Shown: positions 1 to 9,780, numbered from the stretch's first letter. The stretch is 64,000 nucleotides of DNA from Neorhizobium galegae (GCF_017877055.1 NZ_JAGIPG010000004.1:62001-126000); one strand, 5' to 3'. Translations and numbers: made by a program. Notes: generated by a model not told the origin, from the sequence alone.

Positions 1-1025
1 GCCGAAGCCAGCCTGCTCTGCAGCGACTTGAGGTCTTCGGCCTTGCGGGAAGCCAGACCCTTCTCCCAGGAAATCGCGGTCTCGACGATGAGATCGAGAT
101 CGTCATGGCGCGGGCTCCAGTCAAGCAGGCGGCGTGCGAGCGTCGAATTGGCGACCACGCTTGCCGCATCGCCGGGTCGGCGCGGTCCGTAGCGGATCTC
201 GAACTTGCGGCCGCCGACCCGCATCACCGCATCCAGAACCTCCAGGACCGAATAACCGCGGCCATAGCCGCAATTGGCGATCAGAGGCTCGCCGCCGCGA
301 CGCAGGTAGCTCAAGGCCTTCAGATGGGCGCTCACCAGGTCGGTGACATGGATATAGTCGCGGATGCCGGTGCCGTCCGGTGTCGCATAATCGGTTCCGT
401 AGACGTCGACCCCACGGCGTTTGCCGAGTTCGGCCTCGCAGGCGATCTTGATGAGATGGGTGGCGCCTTCGGTCGATAGTCCCGTGCGGCCGAGCGGATC
501 GGCACCGGCAACGTTGAAATAGCGCAGCGCCACGAAACGGAAATCGTGCGCCGCGGCGGCATCGCGCAGCATCATCTCCGACATCAGCTTCGATTGACCA
601 TAGGGGTTCTTCGGATGCAGGTCGGCGTTTTCGAAGACGGGAGTGTCGTCTTTCTGGTCTCCATAGACGGCAGCCGTCGAAGAGAAGACAAAGTGGCGAA
701 TGCCGGCGGCGATCGCGGCTGCGGCAAGCAGCCGGGTATTGCCGGTGTTGTTCTCGTAATAATCCAGTGGGTTGGCGACCGATTGCGGCACCACGATCGA
801 GCCTGCAAAATGCAGGATCGCATCGATGTTGTTTTCCGCGAATATCTGCGCGAGAATCGCGCGGTCCCCGACGTCGCCCAGATAGAAGCGCGCCTCAGCC
901 GGCACGGCCCAGCGGAAACCGGTCGATAGCCGGTCGAGAACGACAACTTCCTCGCCGGCGTCGAGCAAAGCCCAGGCCATGTGGCTGCCGATGTAACCCG
1001 CGCCGCCTGTCACCAGAACTGCCAT
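1..1025 (-). CDS. galE: UDP-glucose 4-epimerase (GalE/ExoB type), 3' end beyond window
   Basis: The reverse strand encodes at least 341 residues and stays open to the first base, so the C-terminus is cut off by the window edge. It is an extended short-chain dehydrogenase that interconverts UDP-glucose and UDP-galactose with bound NAD in the cytosol, feeding galactose use and exopolysaccharide/LPS synthesis. The N-terminal nucleotide-binding motif GGAGYIG is at residues 7-13, the SST of the active site at about 116-118, and the YxxxK pair is Y142/K146 (PYGQSK). The length already equals that of usual family members, so only a few residues should be missing. The start is the ATG at 1025. The rhizobial name exoB is equally possible. 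A different UDP-sugar epimerase specificity cannot be excluded from sequence alone. Confidence 0.9.
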   Translation of the reverse strand, partial: MAVLVTGGAGYIGSHMAWALLDAGEEVVVLDRLSTGFRWAVPAEARFYLGDVGDRAILAQIFAENNIDAILHFAGSIVVPQSVANPLDYYENNTGNTRLLAAAAIAAGIRHFVFSSTAAVYGDQKDDTPVFENADLHPKNPYGQSKLMSEMMLRDAAAAHDFRFVALRYFNVAGADPLGRTGLSTEGATHLIKIACEAELGKRRGVDVYGTDYATPDGTGIRDYIHVTDLVSAHLKALSYLRRGGEPLIANCGYGRGYSVLEVLDAVMRVGGRKFEIRYGPRRPGDAASVVANSTLARRLLDWSPRHDDLDLIVETAISWEKGLASRKAEDLKSLQSRLAS

Positions 1026-1184
1026 GTCTATACTTCCCTGCTTTCTTATCGTTGGCAGGACAAAAACATGGGCAGTCTTCAACAATGCTTACCCGACGCT
1101 GGTCGCGCCGGGTTTATCTGGACCCAAGGCAAATAGGCTCTTGAGCAAATCGCTCGAATTTTACCGAATGCGTCCCGAATCGGG

Positions 1185-2354
1185 TCAGAGACGCTTGATA
1201 TAATCGGAGAGGCGGCCAGCGGCCTCTTCGATCTGCTTCGGATCGCGCAGGAAGCAGGCGCGCAGGAAAAGCTCGCCGCCCTTGCCGAAAGCCGAGCCGG
1301 GCGCCAGCGCCACGCCGATCTTGTCGACGATATCGAGCGCCGCGCTACGGCTGTCGGTGATGCCATCGACCTTGACGAAGGCGTAAAGCGCGCCATCCGG
1401 TTTCAGGGTTTCGACCCGATTGGTGGCGATCAGCGCATCGCAGAGGATATCGCGGGCCTGGGTGGCCCGGGCGATATTCGCATTGACGAAATCGTCGCCC
1501 TGATTAAGCGCCACGACGGCGCCGCGCTGCAGGAACTGCGCCACGCCGGAATTCGAATACTGCACCAGGTTTTCGATCACCTGTCCCATTTCCGGCGGAG
1601 CGACGATCCAGCCGACCCGCCAGCCGGTCATCGACCAGTTCTTGGAGAAGGAATTGGCGAAGATGATCCGGTCGCCTTCCTCCATGATGTCGAGGAAGGA
1701 CGGAGCGCGGGCAGCACCACCGTAATAATAACGGGCATAGATCTCGTCGGCGATGATCCAGATGCCGTGCTTGCGGGCGAGCGCCAGGATGTTCTTGAGG
1801 TCTTCGAGCGTTGCGGTCCAGCCAGTCGGGTTGGCGGGCGTGTTGATGAACAGACCCCTGGTCTTCGGCGTGATCTTTGCTTCCAGCTTGGCGAGATCGA
1901 GCGACCAGCGGCCGCCGACGAAATCGAGCGGCAGGCCGACCGAATGGGCGCCGGAGATCTCGATCGCCGAGATGATGTTCGGCCAGGTCGGCGACAGGTA
2001 GATCAACTCGTCGCCCGGCGAGGTCACGGCCTGAACCGCCAGCATGATCGCATGCATGCCGGATCCTGTGACGTAAAAATGCTCGACCGGCAGCGAGACG
2101 GAGAAATGCCGCGTGTAATAATCCGACAGCGCCTGGCGCAGTTCGGGAATGCCGCGCTGCCAGGTGTAGAAGGTCTCGCCGCCGAGCAGGGCGTCGGTTG
2201 CGGCGCGGTTGATGAAATCCGGGCTCGGCAGATCGCCTTCACCGGCCCAGAGCGGGATCAATCCCTCCCGCCCGCGGGCGTAAGTGATGACCTCGACGAT
2301 GCCGCTTTCGGGCGCCGCGACGGCGCGGGGGCTGAGACTGGAGATGATCGACAT
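1185..2354 (-). CDS. Pyridoxal-phosphate aminotransferase, class I/II
   Basis: This 389-residue fold-type I aminotransferase carries the expected PLP motifs: NTPANPTG at 171-178, the D203-E-I-Y206 cofactor contact, the Schiff-base lysine K238 in the SFSKNWSMTGWR segment, and a substrate-carboxylate arginine near 246. It transfers an amino group between an amino acid and a 2-oxo acid in the cytosol. The exact substrate cannot be read from sequence. I take the ATG at 2354 (MSIISSL) because GGGAA lies just upstream, although the frame stays open about 19 codons further. It stands alone between galE and mscL, all on the minus strand. Confidence 0.88.
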   Translation of the reverse strand: MSIISSLSPRAVAAPESGIVEVITYARGREGLIPLWAGEGDLPSPDFINRAATDALLGGETFYTWQRGIPELRQALSDYYTRHFSVSLPVEHFYVTGSGMHAIMLAVQAVTSPGDELIYLSPTWPNIISAIEISGAHSVGLPLDFVGGRWSLDLAKLEAKITPKTRGLFINTPANPTGWTATLEDLKNILALARKHGIWIIADEIYARYYYGGAARAPSFLDIMEEGDRIIFANSFSKNWSMTGWRVGWIVAPPEMGQVIENLVQYSNSGVAQFLQRGAVVALNQGDDFVNANIARATQARDILCDALIATNRVETLKPDGALYAFVKVDGITDSRSAALDIVDKIGVALAPGSAFGKGGELFLRACFLRDPKQIEEAAGRLSDYIKRL

Positions 2355-2470
2355 GGAATTCCCTTGGCTTGTTTCCCACTTCTTTAGCGCAGGAAGCCCA
2401 AGGAATCCCATGATAATCCGTGACGCGGAGATCGATTCCGATGATGAATCGTCGCGGCGTGATCAAAAGA

Positions 2471-2902
2471 TCACTTTGCTTTCAGAATGTCGCGGATTTC
2501 GCTGAGCAGCTGGATATCGGCCGGCGGCGGCGCGGGTGTTTCGTCGGCCGACTTCTTTTCATCGGCGAGACGCATCTTGTTCACGGCCTTCACCATCAGG
2601 AAGATGATGAAGGCGAGGATCAGGAAATTGATGAGGACGGTGATGAAATTGCCGTAGGCAAAGACCGCGCCCTGTTCGCGGGCAGCAGCGAGCGACGGCG
2701 CCGTGACGGCGCTCGACAGCGGCAGGAAGTAGTTCGAGAAATCGAAGCCGCCGCCGGTGACCGCGCCGACGATCGGCATGACGATATCATCGACCAGCGA
2801 TTTTACGATACCGGTGAAGGCGGCGCCGATGATGATACCGACCGCGAGATCGACGACATTGCCCTTGGCAATAAAGGAACGGAATTCGCTGATCATTGAC
2901 AT
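2471..2902 (-). CDS. mscL: Large-conductance mechanosensitive channel
   Basis: A 143-residue inner-membrane protein with the full MscL pattern: an N-terminal amphipathic stretch (MSMISEFRSF), a first transmembrane helix rich in Gly/Ala (about 15-45, VVDLAVGIIIGAAF), a periplasmic loop, a second helix (about 80-105) and a C-terminal charged helix ending in LLSEIRDIL. The homopentamer opens under membrane tension to release solutes during hypo-osmotic shock. A TTG two codons upstream also opens the frame, but the ATG at 2902 lies 8 nt from a GGGGGA ribosome site and is preferred. It is divergent from the hybrid kinase at 3092. Osmotic themes recur nearby (opgC at 6.8 kb), but no shared operon exists. 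Confidence 0.96.
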   Translation of the reverse strand: MSMISEFRSFIAKGNVVDLAVGIIIGAAFTGIVKSLVDDIVMPIVGAVTGGGFDFSNYFLPLSSAVTAPSLAAAREQGAVFAYGNFITVLINFLILAFIIFLMVKAVNKMRLADEKKSADETPAPPPADIQLLSEIRDILKAK

Positions 2903-3091
2903 GGCCAATTTCCCCCTGGCGTTTCAGACTGAACGATATCCAACATAGCGTTTTCGGCGCGGCTGAAAAGATGCGTCGCAAACCCTAAATCCGACCGTCT
3001 ATTGGACTTTTTGCCGAGAGGCCTCCTGATTTCCAAGCGATTGCTTTTCCCCTAATGTTCGAGCTGCCGCAATTCCCTGCGGGGAGGACCG

Positions 3092-6000
3092 ATGCTTCCA
3101 GGCTGGATCATTTTTGTTTCGGCTTTCGCCTATGTGCTGCTGCTGTTTGCGGTAGCGAGCTACGGCGACAGGCGGAGCCGTGTCTTCGGCGTGTCGAAGA
3201 ACGGAAGGCCGATCGTCTATGCGCTCAGCCTTGCGATCTACTGCACCTCCTGGACCTATTTCGGCGGCGTCGGGCTCGCCTCGCAGAAGGGCCTGGAATT
3301 CACCGGCATCTATATCGGTCCGATCCTCGCCTTCACGCTCGGCATGCCGATCATCCGGCGCATCGTCGAACTCGCCAAGGCCGAGAAGCTGACCTCCGTC
3401 GCGGATTTCATCGCCGCCCGCTACGGCAAGAATTCCACCGTGGCGATGATCGTCGCGATCATCGCGCTGGTCGGCGCCATCCCCTACATCGCGCTGCAGC
3501 TGAAGGCGGTGTCGAGCTCGGTGGCCGCCATGGTCAACCCGTCGGATTACGGCATCGGCAGCGGCAATCTCTATTTCATCGACCTGGCGCTGATCGTCAC
3601 GCTGATGATGGCCTGTTTCGCGGTCATCTTCGGCACCCGCCATACGGATGCGACGGAGCATCAGGACGGACTGATCCTCGCGGTCGCGATGGAATCGGTG
3701 GTCAAGCTGCTCGCCTTTGCGACGGTCGGCTTTTCGGTGTTCTTCATTCTGTTCGACGGGCCGTCCGATCTGCTCGCCAAGGCATCCGAAAACATGCTTG
3801 TCGGTTCCGCACTCGCCTACGAGACGCCGATCAGCCGCTGGCTGGTCCTGATCGGTCTGTCGGCGTTTGCGATCATCATGCTGCCGCGGCAGTTCCACGT
3901 CACGGTGGTGGAGAACCGCACGACAAAGGAGCGCAAGGTGGCGAGCGCGCTGCTGCCGCTCTACCTCATCGCCATCAATATCTTCGTCTTGCCGGTTGCC
4001 ATGGCCGGGTTGATCACCTTCGGCGGCACCGGCGACGCCGATCTCTACGTGCTGACGCTGCCGCTTGCCGGCGAACTGAAGGTCGTTTCGCTGATCGCCT
4101 TCATCGGCGGCTTTTCCGCCGCCACCGCCATGGTGATCGTCGAATCCGTGGCGCTTTCGATCATGGTGTCGAACGACATCATCATTCCGATCTTCCTGAG
4201 ACAACGGCTGATGGCCGCCCGCTCCGGCCAGCGCTCCGACTTTACCCGCACGCTGCTGCACATCCGCCGCGTCGCGATCTTCGGCGTTCTCATCCTCGGC
4301 TATGCCTATTACCGCATGGCCGACAGCCAGTCCGGGCTTGCCTCCATCGGCTTGCTCGCCTTCGCGGCGATCGCGCAGGTGGCTCCTGCCCTCCTCGGCG
4401 GCCTCGCCTGGCGCCGCGCCAATGCCCGCGGCGCGATCCTCGGCATGTCCTTCGGCTTCCTTGCCTGGGCCTACCTGCTGTTCGTGCCGAGCCTCGGCGG
4501 GCCGGACAATTCCCATGTGGCGACCGCTGTCCTCAATTTCCTGTTCCCCGGCACCGGCATATTCTCCGGACCACTGACGGACCCGCTGGTCAACGCGACG
4601 ATCTTCAGCCTGACGCTCAACATGCTCGCCTTCGTGCTCGGTTCGCTGTCGCGCAATCCGCGTCCGGTCGAGCGCATCCAGGCCGGCATCTTCGTCAAAA
4701 GGCACCTGCGTTCGCAATTTGCCACGCGCGGCTGGAAGACCCGCGTCGGCGTCGGCGATTTGAAAGCAGCAATCGCCCGTTATCTCGGCGAGGAACGCAT
4801 GCAGCGCTCCTTCTCCAATTACGAGAGGACCGCCGGCCGCAAGTTCAACGACGATCAGCCCGCCGACATGGCGATGATCCATTTCTCCGAACAGCTGCTC
4901 GGCAGCGCGATCGGCTCGTCTTCCGCCCGGCTTGTGCTGTCGCTGATCCTGCAGAAGGCGGAGGACACCAATTCCGACACCGCCTGGCTGCTCGACCAGG
5001 CGAGCGAGGCGCTGCAATATAACCAGGACATGCTGCAGACCGCATTGTCGCAGATGGACCAGGGCATCGCCGTCTTCGACAGTTCCGAACGCCTGACCAT
5101 CTGGAACCGGCGCTTCCGCAACCTGCTCGACCTGCCCGAGCAGGTCGGCCAGGTCGGCTTTCCGCTTGCCGACATGGTCGCCATCCTCTCGGAACGGGGC
5201 GATCTCGCGGCCTCGGATCAGGCGGAGGTGATCCGCCAGTTCCAGACGCTCGACGCTCCGTTCTCGCTGGTGCTGAACGGCGGCGAGCGGATCATCGAAG
5301 TGCGCTCCAATGCCATGCCGGACAAGGGCATCGTCGCGACTTTCACCGACATTTCCGAGCGCGTCGCCGCCGACCAGGCGCTGAAACAGGCAAACGAGAC
5401 GCTGGAACAGAGGGTCGGCGAGCGAACCGCCGAACTCACGCGGGTCAACAAGGAGCTTGCCGAGGCGCAAGCCTCCGCCGACGAGGCCAATATCGGCAAG
5501 ACCCGGTTCTTTGCCGCCGCCGGACACGACATCCTGCAGCCGCTCAATGCCGCCCGGCTTTATTCCTCGGCGCTGGTCGAGCGGCTCGGGGCGTCCGACA
5601 ACAACGGTTCGCTGGTCCGCAATATCGATTCGGCGCTGGAATCCGTCGAGGCGATCCTCGGCGCCGTTCTCGACATTTCGAGGCTCGATACAGGCGCCAT
5701 GAAGCCGCGTTTCACCACCGTGCCGCTCGAGGACCTCTTGAAGCGCATCGAGACCGACTATGCCCCGATGGCCCGCGAAAAAGACCTGGAATTCGTGGTC
5801 ATGCCGACCTCGCTGAAGGTGCGCTCGGACGCCAACCTGCTGCGGCGGCTGGTGCAGAACCTCGTCTCCAACGCGATCAAATATACGATCGACGGCAAGG
5901 TGCTGATCGGCGCGCGCCGGCGGGGCGACCAGGTGATTATCGAAGTGCTCGATTCTGGCATCGGCATCCCGCCGTCGAAATTCCGCACCGTGTTCAAGGA

Positions 6001-6607
6001 ATTCGCCCGGCTGGACGAGGGTGCGAAGACCGCGGCGGGCCTCGGGCTCGGCCTGTCGATCGTCGACCGCATCTCACGGGTGCTCAACCACCCGGTCCAG
6101 CTTGCCTCGACGCCCGGCCGCGGCACGACCTTCCGGGTGCAGGTGCCCATGGACCTGACCGCCTCGCAGACGATGCGCGCCGCCGACCAGGTCGAGCGCC
6201 GCAAGCGCTCCCAGCCGCTGAACGGGCTCAGGGTGCTCTGCATCGACAACGAGCCGCAGATCCTTGAGGGGATGGCGCTCTTGATCACCGGCTGGGGCTG
6301 CACCGTCGGTCAGGCGGCTTCGCTTGCCGCCCTCGACGACATCGTCGATCGCCGCGAACCGCCGCCGGAAATCATCATCGCCGACTATCATCTCAACGAC
6401 GGCAACGGCATCGAGGCGGTTCTCAAGCTCCGCCAGAAATACCAGGCGGATATCCCGGCGCTGATCATTACCGCCGACCGCACGCCCGAGGTGCGCGCCG
6501 AAGCGGAGCGCCACGACATCAGCGTGCAGCACAAGCCGGTGAAGCCCGCCGCCATGCGGGCCTACCTCACGCAGGTTGCAGGCCTCAAGCGCGTCGCAGC
6601 CGAATAG
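3092..6607 (+). CDS. Hybrid sensor histidine kinase with N-terminal Na+/solute symporter domain
   Basis: At 1171 residues this is a fused membrane sensor. Residues about 1-490 form a 12-13 helix sodium:solute symporter (SSS/PutP-like) module. A PAS-type segment (about 650-750) and a coiled coil follow. The kinase core has phospho-accepting H812 in GHDILQPL and an N-box with NLVSNAIKYT. A C-terminal receiver domain (about 1047-1165) has phospho-acceptor D1098 in the IIIADYHLND stretch. The family includes CbrA-like kinases (usually without a receiver) and the SSS-kinase PrlS reported in Brucella. The input may be transport or binding of a solute, which is inference. The start follows a strong GGGAGG site. 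No cognate response regulator is adjacent, so signalling must pass to a regulator elsewhere. The very long open frame on the opposite strand is a GC-rich shadow. Confidence 0.92.
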   Translation: MLPGWIIFVSAFAYVLLLFAVASYGDRRSRVFGVSKNGRPIVYALSLAIYCTSWTYFGGVGLASQKGLEFTGIYIGPILAFTLGMPIIRRIVELAKAEKLTSVADFIAARYGKNSTVAMIVAIIALVGAIPYIALQLKAVSSSVAAMVNPSDYGIGSGNLYFIDLALIVTLMMACFAVIFGTRHTDATEHQDGLILAVAMESVVKLLAFATVGFSVFFILFDGPSDLLAKASENMLVGSALAYETPISRWLVLIGLSAFAIIMLPRQFHVTVVENRTTKERKVASALLPLYLIAINIFVLPVAMAGLITFGGTGDADLYVLTLPLAGELKVVSLIAFIGGFSAATAMVIVESVALSIMVSNDIIIPIFLRQRLMAARSGQRSDFTRTLLHIRRVAIFGVLILGYAYYRMADSQSGLASIGLLAFAAIAQVAPALLGGLAWRRANARGAILGMSFGFLAWAYLLFVPSLGGPDNSHVATAVLNFLFPGTGIFSGPLTDPLVNATIFSLTLNMLAFVLGSLSRNPRPVERIQAGIFVKRHLRSQFATRGWKTRVGVGDLKAAIARYLGEERMQRSFSNYERTAGRKFNDDQPADMAMIHFSEQLLGSAIGSSSARLVLSLILQKAEDTNSDTAWLLDQASEALQYNQDMLQTALSQMDQGIAVFDSSERLTIWNRRFRNLLDLPEQVGQVGFPLADMVAILSERGDLAASDQAEVIRQFQTLDAPFSLVLNGGERIIEVRSNAMPDKGIVATFTDISERVAADQALKQANETLEQRVGERTAELTRVNKELAEAQASADEANIGKTRFFAAAGHDILQPLNAARLYSSALVERLGASDNNGSLVRNIDSALESVEAILGAVLDISRLDTGAMKPRFTTVPLEDLLKRIETDYAPMAREKDLEFVVMPTSLKVRSDANLLRRLVQNLVSNAIKYTIDGKVLIGARRRGDQVIIEVLDSGIGIPPSKFRTVFKEFARLDEGAKTAAGLGLGLSIVDRISRVLNHPVQLASTPGRGTTFRVQVPMDLTASQTMRAADQVERRKRSQPLNGLRVLCIDNEPQILEGMALLITGWGCTVGQAASLAALDDIVDRREPPPEIIIADYHLNDGNGIEAVLKLRQKYQADIPALIITADRTPEVRAEAERHDISVQHKPVKPAAMRAYLTQVAGLKRVAAE

Positions 6608-6803
6608 TGTGAACCTCACCCAACCTGGCGTTCATCGCGGAGTCATCACGCACAGTTTACGGTAGATCAGGTCTAAACGCCCGAATAGGGCTGGAACTGT
6701 CCGGCTTTTTGCCGCGTTTAGCCGCGTACATCCTGGCCCGCAGAGGCCTTACGGACCGAAGGGCGAAAGCTATCGGAACCGGCAGAGACGGAGACGGCGA
6801 CCG

Positions 6804-8039
6804 ATGAAACGCTTTGATATTATTGATGGTATGCGAGGATATTTCCTCGTTTTCATGGTGCTCAACCACCTGATCTTCGCCGGCGGCTATCTTCTGGTGA
6901 AGATCAACCACAATCAGCTCGCCTTCGTCGAGGACGCCCAGGGCTTCGTTTTCCTGTCCGGCCTGCTGATCGGCATGGTCTATGCCAAGAAGATGCTGAA
7001 AAACGGCTATGCGGCCGGCCGCACGGCCATCTACAACCGTGCCTTCGAGCTTTATCGTTATGCGATGGGCATCGTGCTGGTTGTGCTGGCCGCGCAGATG
7101 CTTTTGCCCGGCGCCTATTCCATCTGGTTCAACTGGCTGGGTTACACGACCTTCGACGACCCGCTGCGCCTCGCCGCGATCGCCACCTTCCTCTACCAGC
7201 CGACCTTCATGGATATCCTGCCGCAGTATATCGTCTACATGCTCTTCGCGCCGATGCTGGTGAAGCTCGTGCTGGAGGACAAGTGGCACTACGTGGTGGC
7301 CGGTTCGGTCATCCTGTGGATGGCGGCCCAGCTCGGCCTGCAGCAGATCGCCACGACGCCGCTCAACGATCTGGTCATGGGCGCTGACGACCAGGGCATC
7401 CGCGTGTCGTTCAACCTGCTCGGCTGGCAGGTCGTGTTCTACTCGGGCCTCGTGCTCGGCGCGCTGACCTCGGCCGGCAAGATCAAGTGGAGCAATATCC
7501 TGTCGCCGGACAATACCTTCATCCCGAAGGTGGCGCTGCTGATGGTTCTGTTCTTCCTGCCGCTGCGCCTGATCACCGCGCATGAGCTGATGCCGCCGCA
7601 CATGATTGGCAAGTTCGCCTCGATGGAAATCCGCGCCGATTTCGGGCCAGTCTACCTCCTGAACTTCGCCGCCGTCGCGACGCTGGTCACCTGGCTGATC
7701 GTCGCCGGCCCGAAACATAAGGACGAATGGGTGCGCCGCATCGCCGGCGCCATCACCTGGGTGTTCTCGATCAAGTACCTGCAGCTGCTCGGCCGCCACT
7801 CGCTCTACGTCTATGTGTGGCACGTCGCGATCGTCTACTTCGTCTATTATTTCGACGGACGGACGCCGGAGCTCAACGAGTTCACCAAGACTGCGATTGC
7901 GCTGGTCTCGATCATGCTTCTATCGCTGCCGGCCCTGTGGCGCGAACGCGACAAGCTGTTCGGCACGGCGGAACCGACCCCGGTCAAGGTGCAGCAGCCG
8001 GCAAAGCCCGGCGCACCGCAGCAGATGGTCATCCGGTAA
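6804..8039 (+). CDS. opgC: OpgC-family membrane protein (periplasmic glucan modification)
   Basis: A 411-residue polytopic membrane protein with about ten hydrophobic helices, opening with MKRFDIIDGMRGYFLVFMVLNH, the usual start of OpgC/acyltransferase-3-like proteins (short basic N-terminus, then D-x-x-R-G-x). OpgC proteins succinylate osmoregulated periplasmic glucans in Rhodobacter, and rhizobial homologues likely decorate cyclic beta-glucans. The helix containing GRHSLYVYVWHVAIVYFVYYF is the conserved C-terminal part. The tail after about 385 is Pro/Gln rich and cytosolic. The start at 6804 is supported by GAGACGGAGACGGCG a few bases upstream. A good stem-loop terminator follows at 8067. 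The function name rests on family pattern only; the substituent is not predictable. Confidence 0.85.
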   Translation: MKRFDIIDGMRGYFLVFMVLNHLIFAGGYLLVKINHNQLAFVEDAQGFVFLSGLLIGMVYAKKMLKNGYAAGRTAIYNRAFELYRYAMGIVLVVLAAQMLLPGAYSIWFNWLGYTTFDDPLRLAAIATFLYQPTFMDILPQYIVYMLFAPMLVKLVLEDKWHYVVAGSVILWMAAQLGLQQIATTPLNDLVMGADDQGIRVSFNLLGWQVVFYSGLVLGALTSAGKIKWSNILSPDNTFIPKVALLMVLFFLPLRLITAHELMPPHMIGKFASMEIRADFGPVYLLNFAAVATLVTWLIVAGPKHKDEWVRRIAGAITWVFSIKYLQLLGRHSLYVYVWHVAIVYFVYYFDGRTPELNEFTKTAIALVSIMLLSLPALWRERDKLFGTAEPTPVKVQQPAKPGAPQQMVIR

Positions 8040-8066
8040 GACGATGTAAGGTCAATTCAAAAACAA

Positions 8067-8095
8067 GGGCAGCGGCTCAGGCCGCTGCCCTTTGA
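8067..8095 (+). terminator. Rho-independent-type terminator after opgC
   Basis: A perfect 10-bp inverted repeat (GGGCAGCGGC at 8067-8076 and GCCGCTGCCC at 8081-8090) with a TCAG loop is followed by TTTG. It lies 27 bp after the opgC stop. Confidence 0.8.
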
Positions 8096-8123
8096 ATTTC
8101 AACACGTTGCAACATTCCCTGTC

Positions 8124-8200
8124 GTCATCCTCGGGCTTGACCCGAGGATCCAGCATCCGTACCGCAGCCCGTGGATCCTCGGGTCAAGCCCGAGGATGAC
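8124..8200. repeat. Inverted pair of dispersed palindromic repeats (REPIN-like doublet 1)
   Basis: Two 29-bp copies of the same element face each other: 8124-8152 (GTCAT-CCTCGGG-CTTGA-CCCGAGG-ATCCA) and its reverse complement at 8172-8200, separated by 19 bp. Each copy is itself a hairpin with 7-bp arms CCTCGGG/CCCGAGG. Other copies lie at 24934, 25052, 25445, 25561, 28776 and 28817. The doublet sits between opgC and the convergent uxaA gene, a typical intergenic position for REP-like elements. Confidence 0.9.
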
Positions 8201-8213
8201 GGAGAGGGCGTTT

Positions 8214-9746
8214 TCAAGTGACCGCCCCGACCTGCCACGGCACGAATTCGTTGTCGCCGTAGTCGTAGATCTCGCTCAACGTCTTCTTGCCCGAGGCTAC
8301 CGCAATCACATCCTCGAAAATCCGGAGTCCCGCCTGCTCGATCGTCTCCTCGCCGGTGACGATGCCGCCGCAGTTCAGGTCCATGTCTTCCTTCATGTGC
8401 TCGTACATTTCGGAATTGGTGGCGATCTTGATGCAGGGCGACGGCTTGAAGCCTGAAACTGAGCCGCGGCCGGTGGTGAAACAGATGACGTTGCAGCCCC
8501 CCGCCACCTGCCCCGTCACGGCGACCGGATCGTAGCCGGGCGTATCCATGAACACGAACCCCGGCTCTGTGACGGTCTCGGCGAACTCGTAGACGGCCTT
8601 CAAGGGCATCGAGCCCCCCTTGGCGACCGCGCCGAGCGACTTTTCCAGGATGGTGGTCAGGCCACCTAGCTTGTTGCCATGGGACGGGTTGTTGTTGAGC
8701 TCGTCGCCGTTACGGGCGGTATAATCTCGCCACCAGTCGATCCGCTGCAGCAGTTTTTTCGCCACGTCCGGCGTGACCGCGCGGCGGGTGAGCAGATGTT
8801 CGGCGCCGTAAATCTCCGGCGTTTCGGAGAGCACAGTGGTGCCACCGTTGCGGACGATCAGGTCCGACGCATAGCCGAGCGCCGGATTGGCGGAAATGCC
8901 GGAATAACCATCCGAACCACCGCATTCGAGCGCCAGTTTCAGTTTGGAGAGAGGCTGCGGGGTGCGCGTCGCGGCATTTACACCGGGCAGCATCTCCTTG
9001 ATGATGGCAATCGCCGCATCGATGGTCTTGCGGGTGCCGCCATACTGCTGGATGTTCATGGTCCGCAGGCGGTCGCCCTCTTCCATACGGTAATGCTCGA
9101 GGATCGGGGCGATCTGGTTGGTCTCGCAGCCGAGCCCGATCATCAGGATGCCGCCGAAATTCGGATGCCGGGCATAACCCTGGATGGTACGGATCAGCAG
9201 CCGGTAGCCTTCCGACTTGTTGTTGAGCGCGCAACCGCCGCCATGGGTAAGCGCCACAACGCCATCGATATTGTCGAACCCTTCCAGCCCGCCCAGCCGG
9301 TTGAAATAATCGGCGATGTAGCGGGAGACCGTGGCGGAACAGTTCACCGACGAGATGACACCGATATAGTTGCGGGTGCCGGCACCGCCGGCGCCGCGAT
9401 CAAACCCCATGAAGGTGCGCCGCTCGGCTTCCGGCAGCATGCCCTTTTCCTCGATATCGACGCTGAACTGGTGCTCGTGCTCGGAGGGCAGCATGGCGAG
9501 GTTATGCAGATGCACATGGCTGCCCGGCGCGATGTCCTCGGTCGCGATACCGATTACCTGGCCGTATTTCTTCACCTCACCGCCGTTCGGGATCGCCCTC
9601 AGCGCCACCTTGTGGCCGCGGCCGATCAACTCGCGGGCCGTAAGATCGCCGTAGCCGGTCGGTCCGCCAGCCCGCATCGGCTGCCTTGCAACGCCGACGT
9701 CGTCAATCGGGTTCAAGATGATGATGGGTGAAGTCGCAAGATCCAT
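8214..9746 (-). CDS. uxaA: UxaA/GarD-family sugar-acid dehydratase (altronate dehydratase type)
   Basis: A 510-residue protein of the altronate/galactarate dehydratase family, with an N-terminal SAF-like domain (about 5-90) followed by the large UxaA domain. The length matches UxaA (about 495) and GarD (about 520). The enzyme removes water from a hexonate to give a 2-keto-3-deoxy acid. The start is the ATG at 9746, 10 nt after a perfect GGGAGG; the upstream codons in the frame are unlikely. It lies 34 bp downstream of the gntR gene in the same operon and diverges from a sugar ABC/dehydrogenase operon. Work on the altronate dehydratase family in L-galactose and L-fucose pathways (Acidovorax, Herbaspirillum) makes D-altronate from L-galactonate a plausible substrate here. 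That assignment is inference. Confidence 0.85.
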   Translation of the reverse strand: MDLATSPIIILNPIDDVGVARQPMRAGGPTGYGDLTARELIGRGHKVALRAIPNGGEVKKYGQVIGIATEDIAPGSHVHLHNLAMLPSEHEHQFSVDIEEKGMLPEAERRTFMGFDRGAGGAGTRNYIGVISSVNCSATVSRYIADYFNRLGGLEGFDNIDGVVALTHGGGCALNNKSEGYRLLIRTIQGYARHPNFGGILMIGLGCETNQIAPILEHYRMEEGDRLRTMNIQQYGGTRKTIDAAIAIIKEMLPGVNAATRTPQPLSKLKLALECGGSDGYSGISANPALGYASDLIVRNGGTTVLSETPEIYGAEHLLTRRAVTPDVAKKLLQRIDWWRDYTARNGDELNNNPSHGNKLGGLTTILEKSLGAVAKGGSMPLKAVYEFAETVTEPGFVFMDTPGYDPVAVTGQVAGGCNVICFTTGRGSVSGFKPSPCIKIATNSEMYEHMKEDMDLNCGGIVTGEETIEQAGLRIFEDVIAVASGKKTLSEIYDYGDNEFVPWQVGAVT

Positions 9747-9780
9747 TTTTTTGTTTCCTCCCGAAACAGCCACAGGAATA

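Noticed and set aside
2999..5527. 842-codon open frame on the minus strand
   Set aside because: It lies antisense to the hybrid histidine kinase, is composed mainly of Arg/Asp/Gly/His as expected for a GC-rich shadow frame, and shows no domain or ribosome site.
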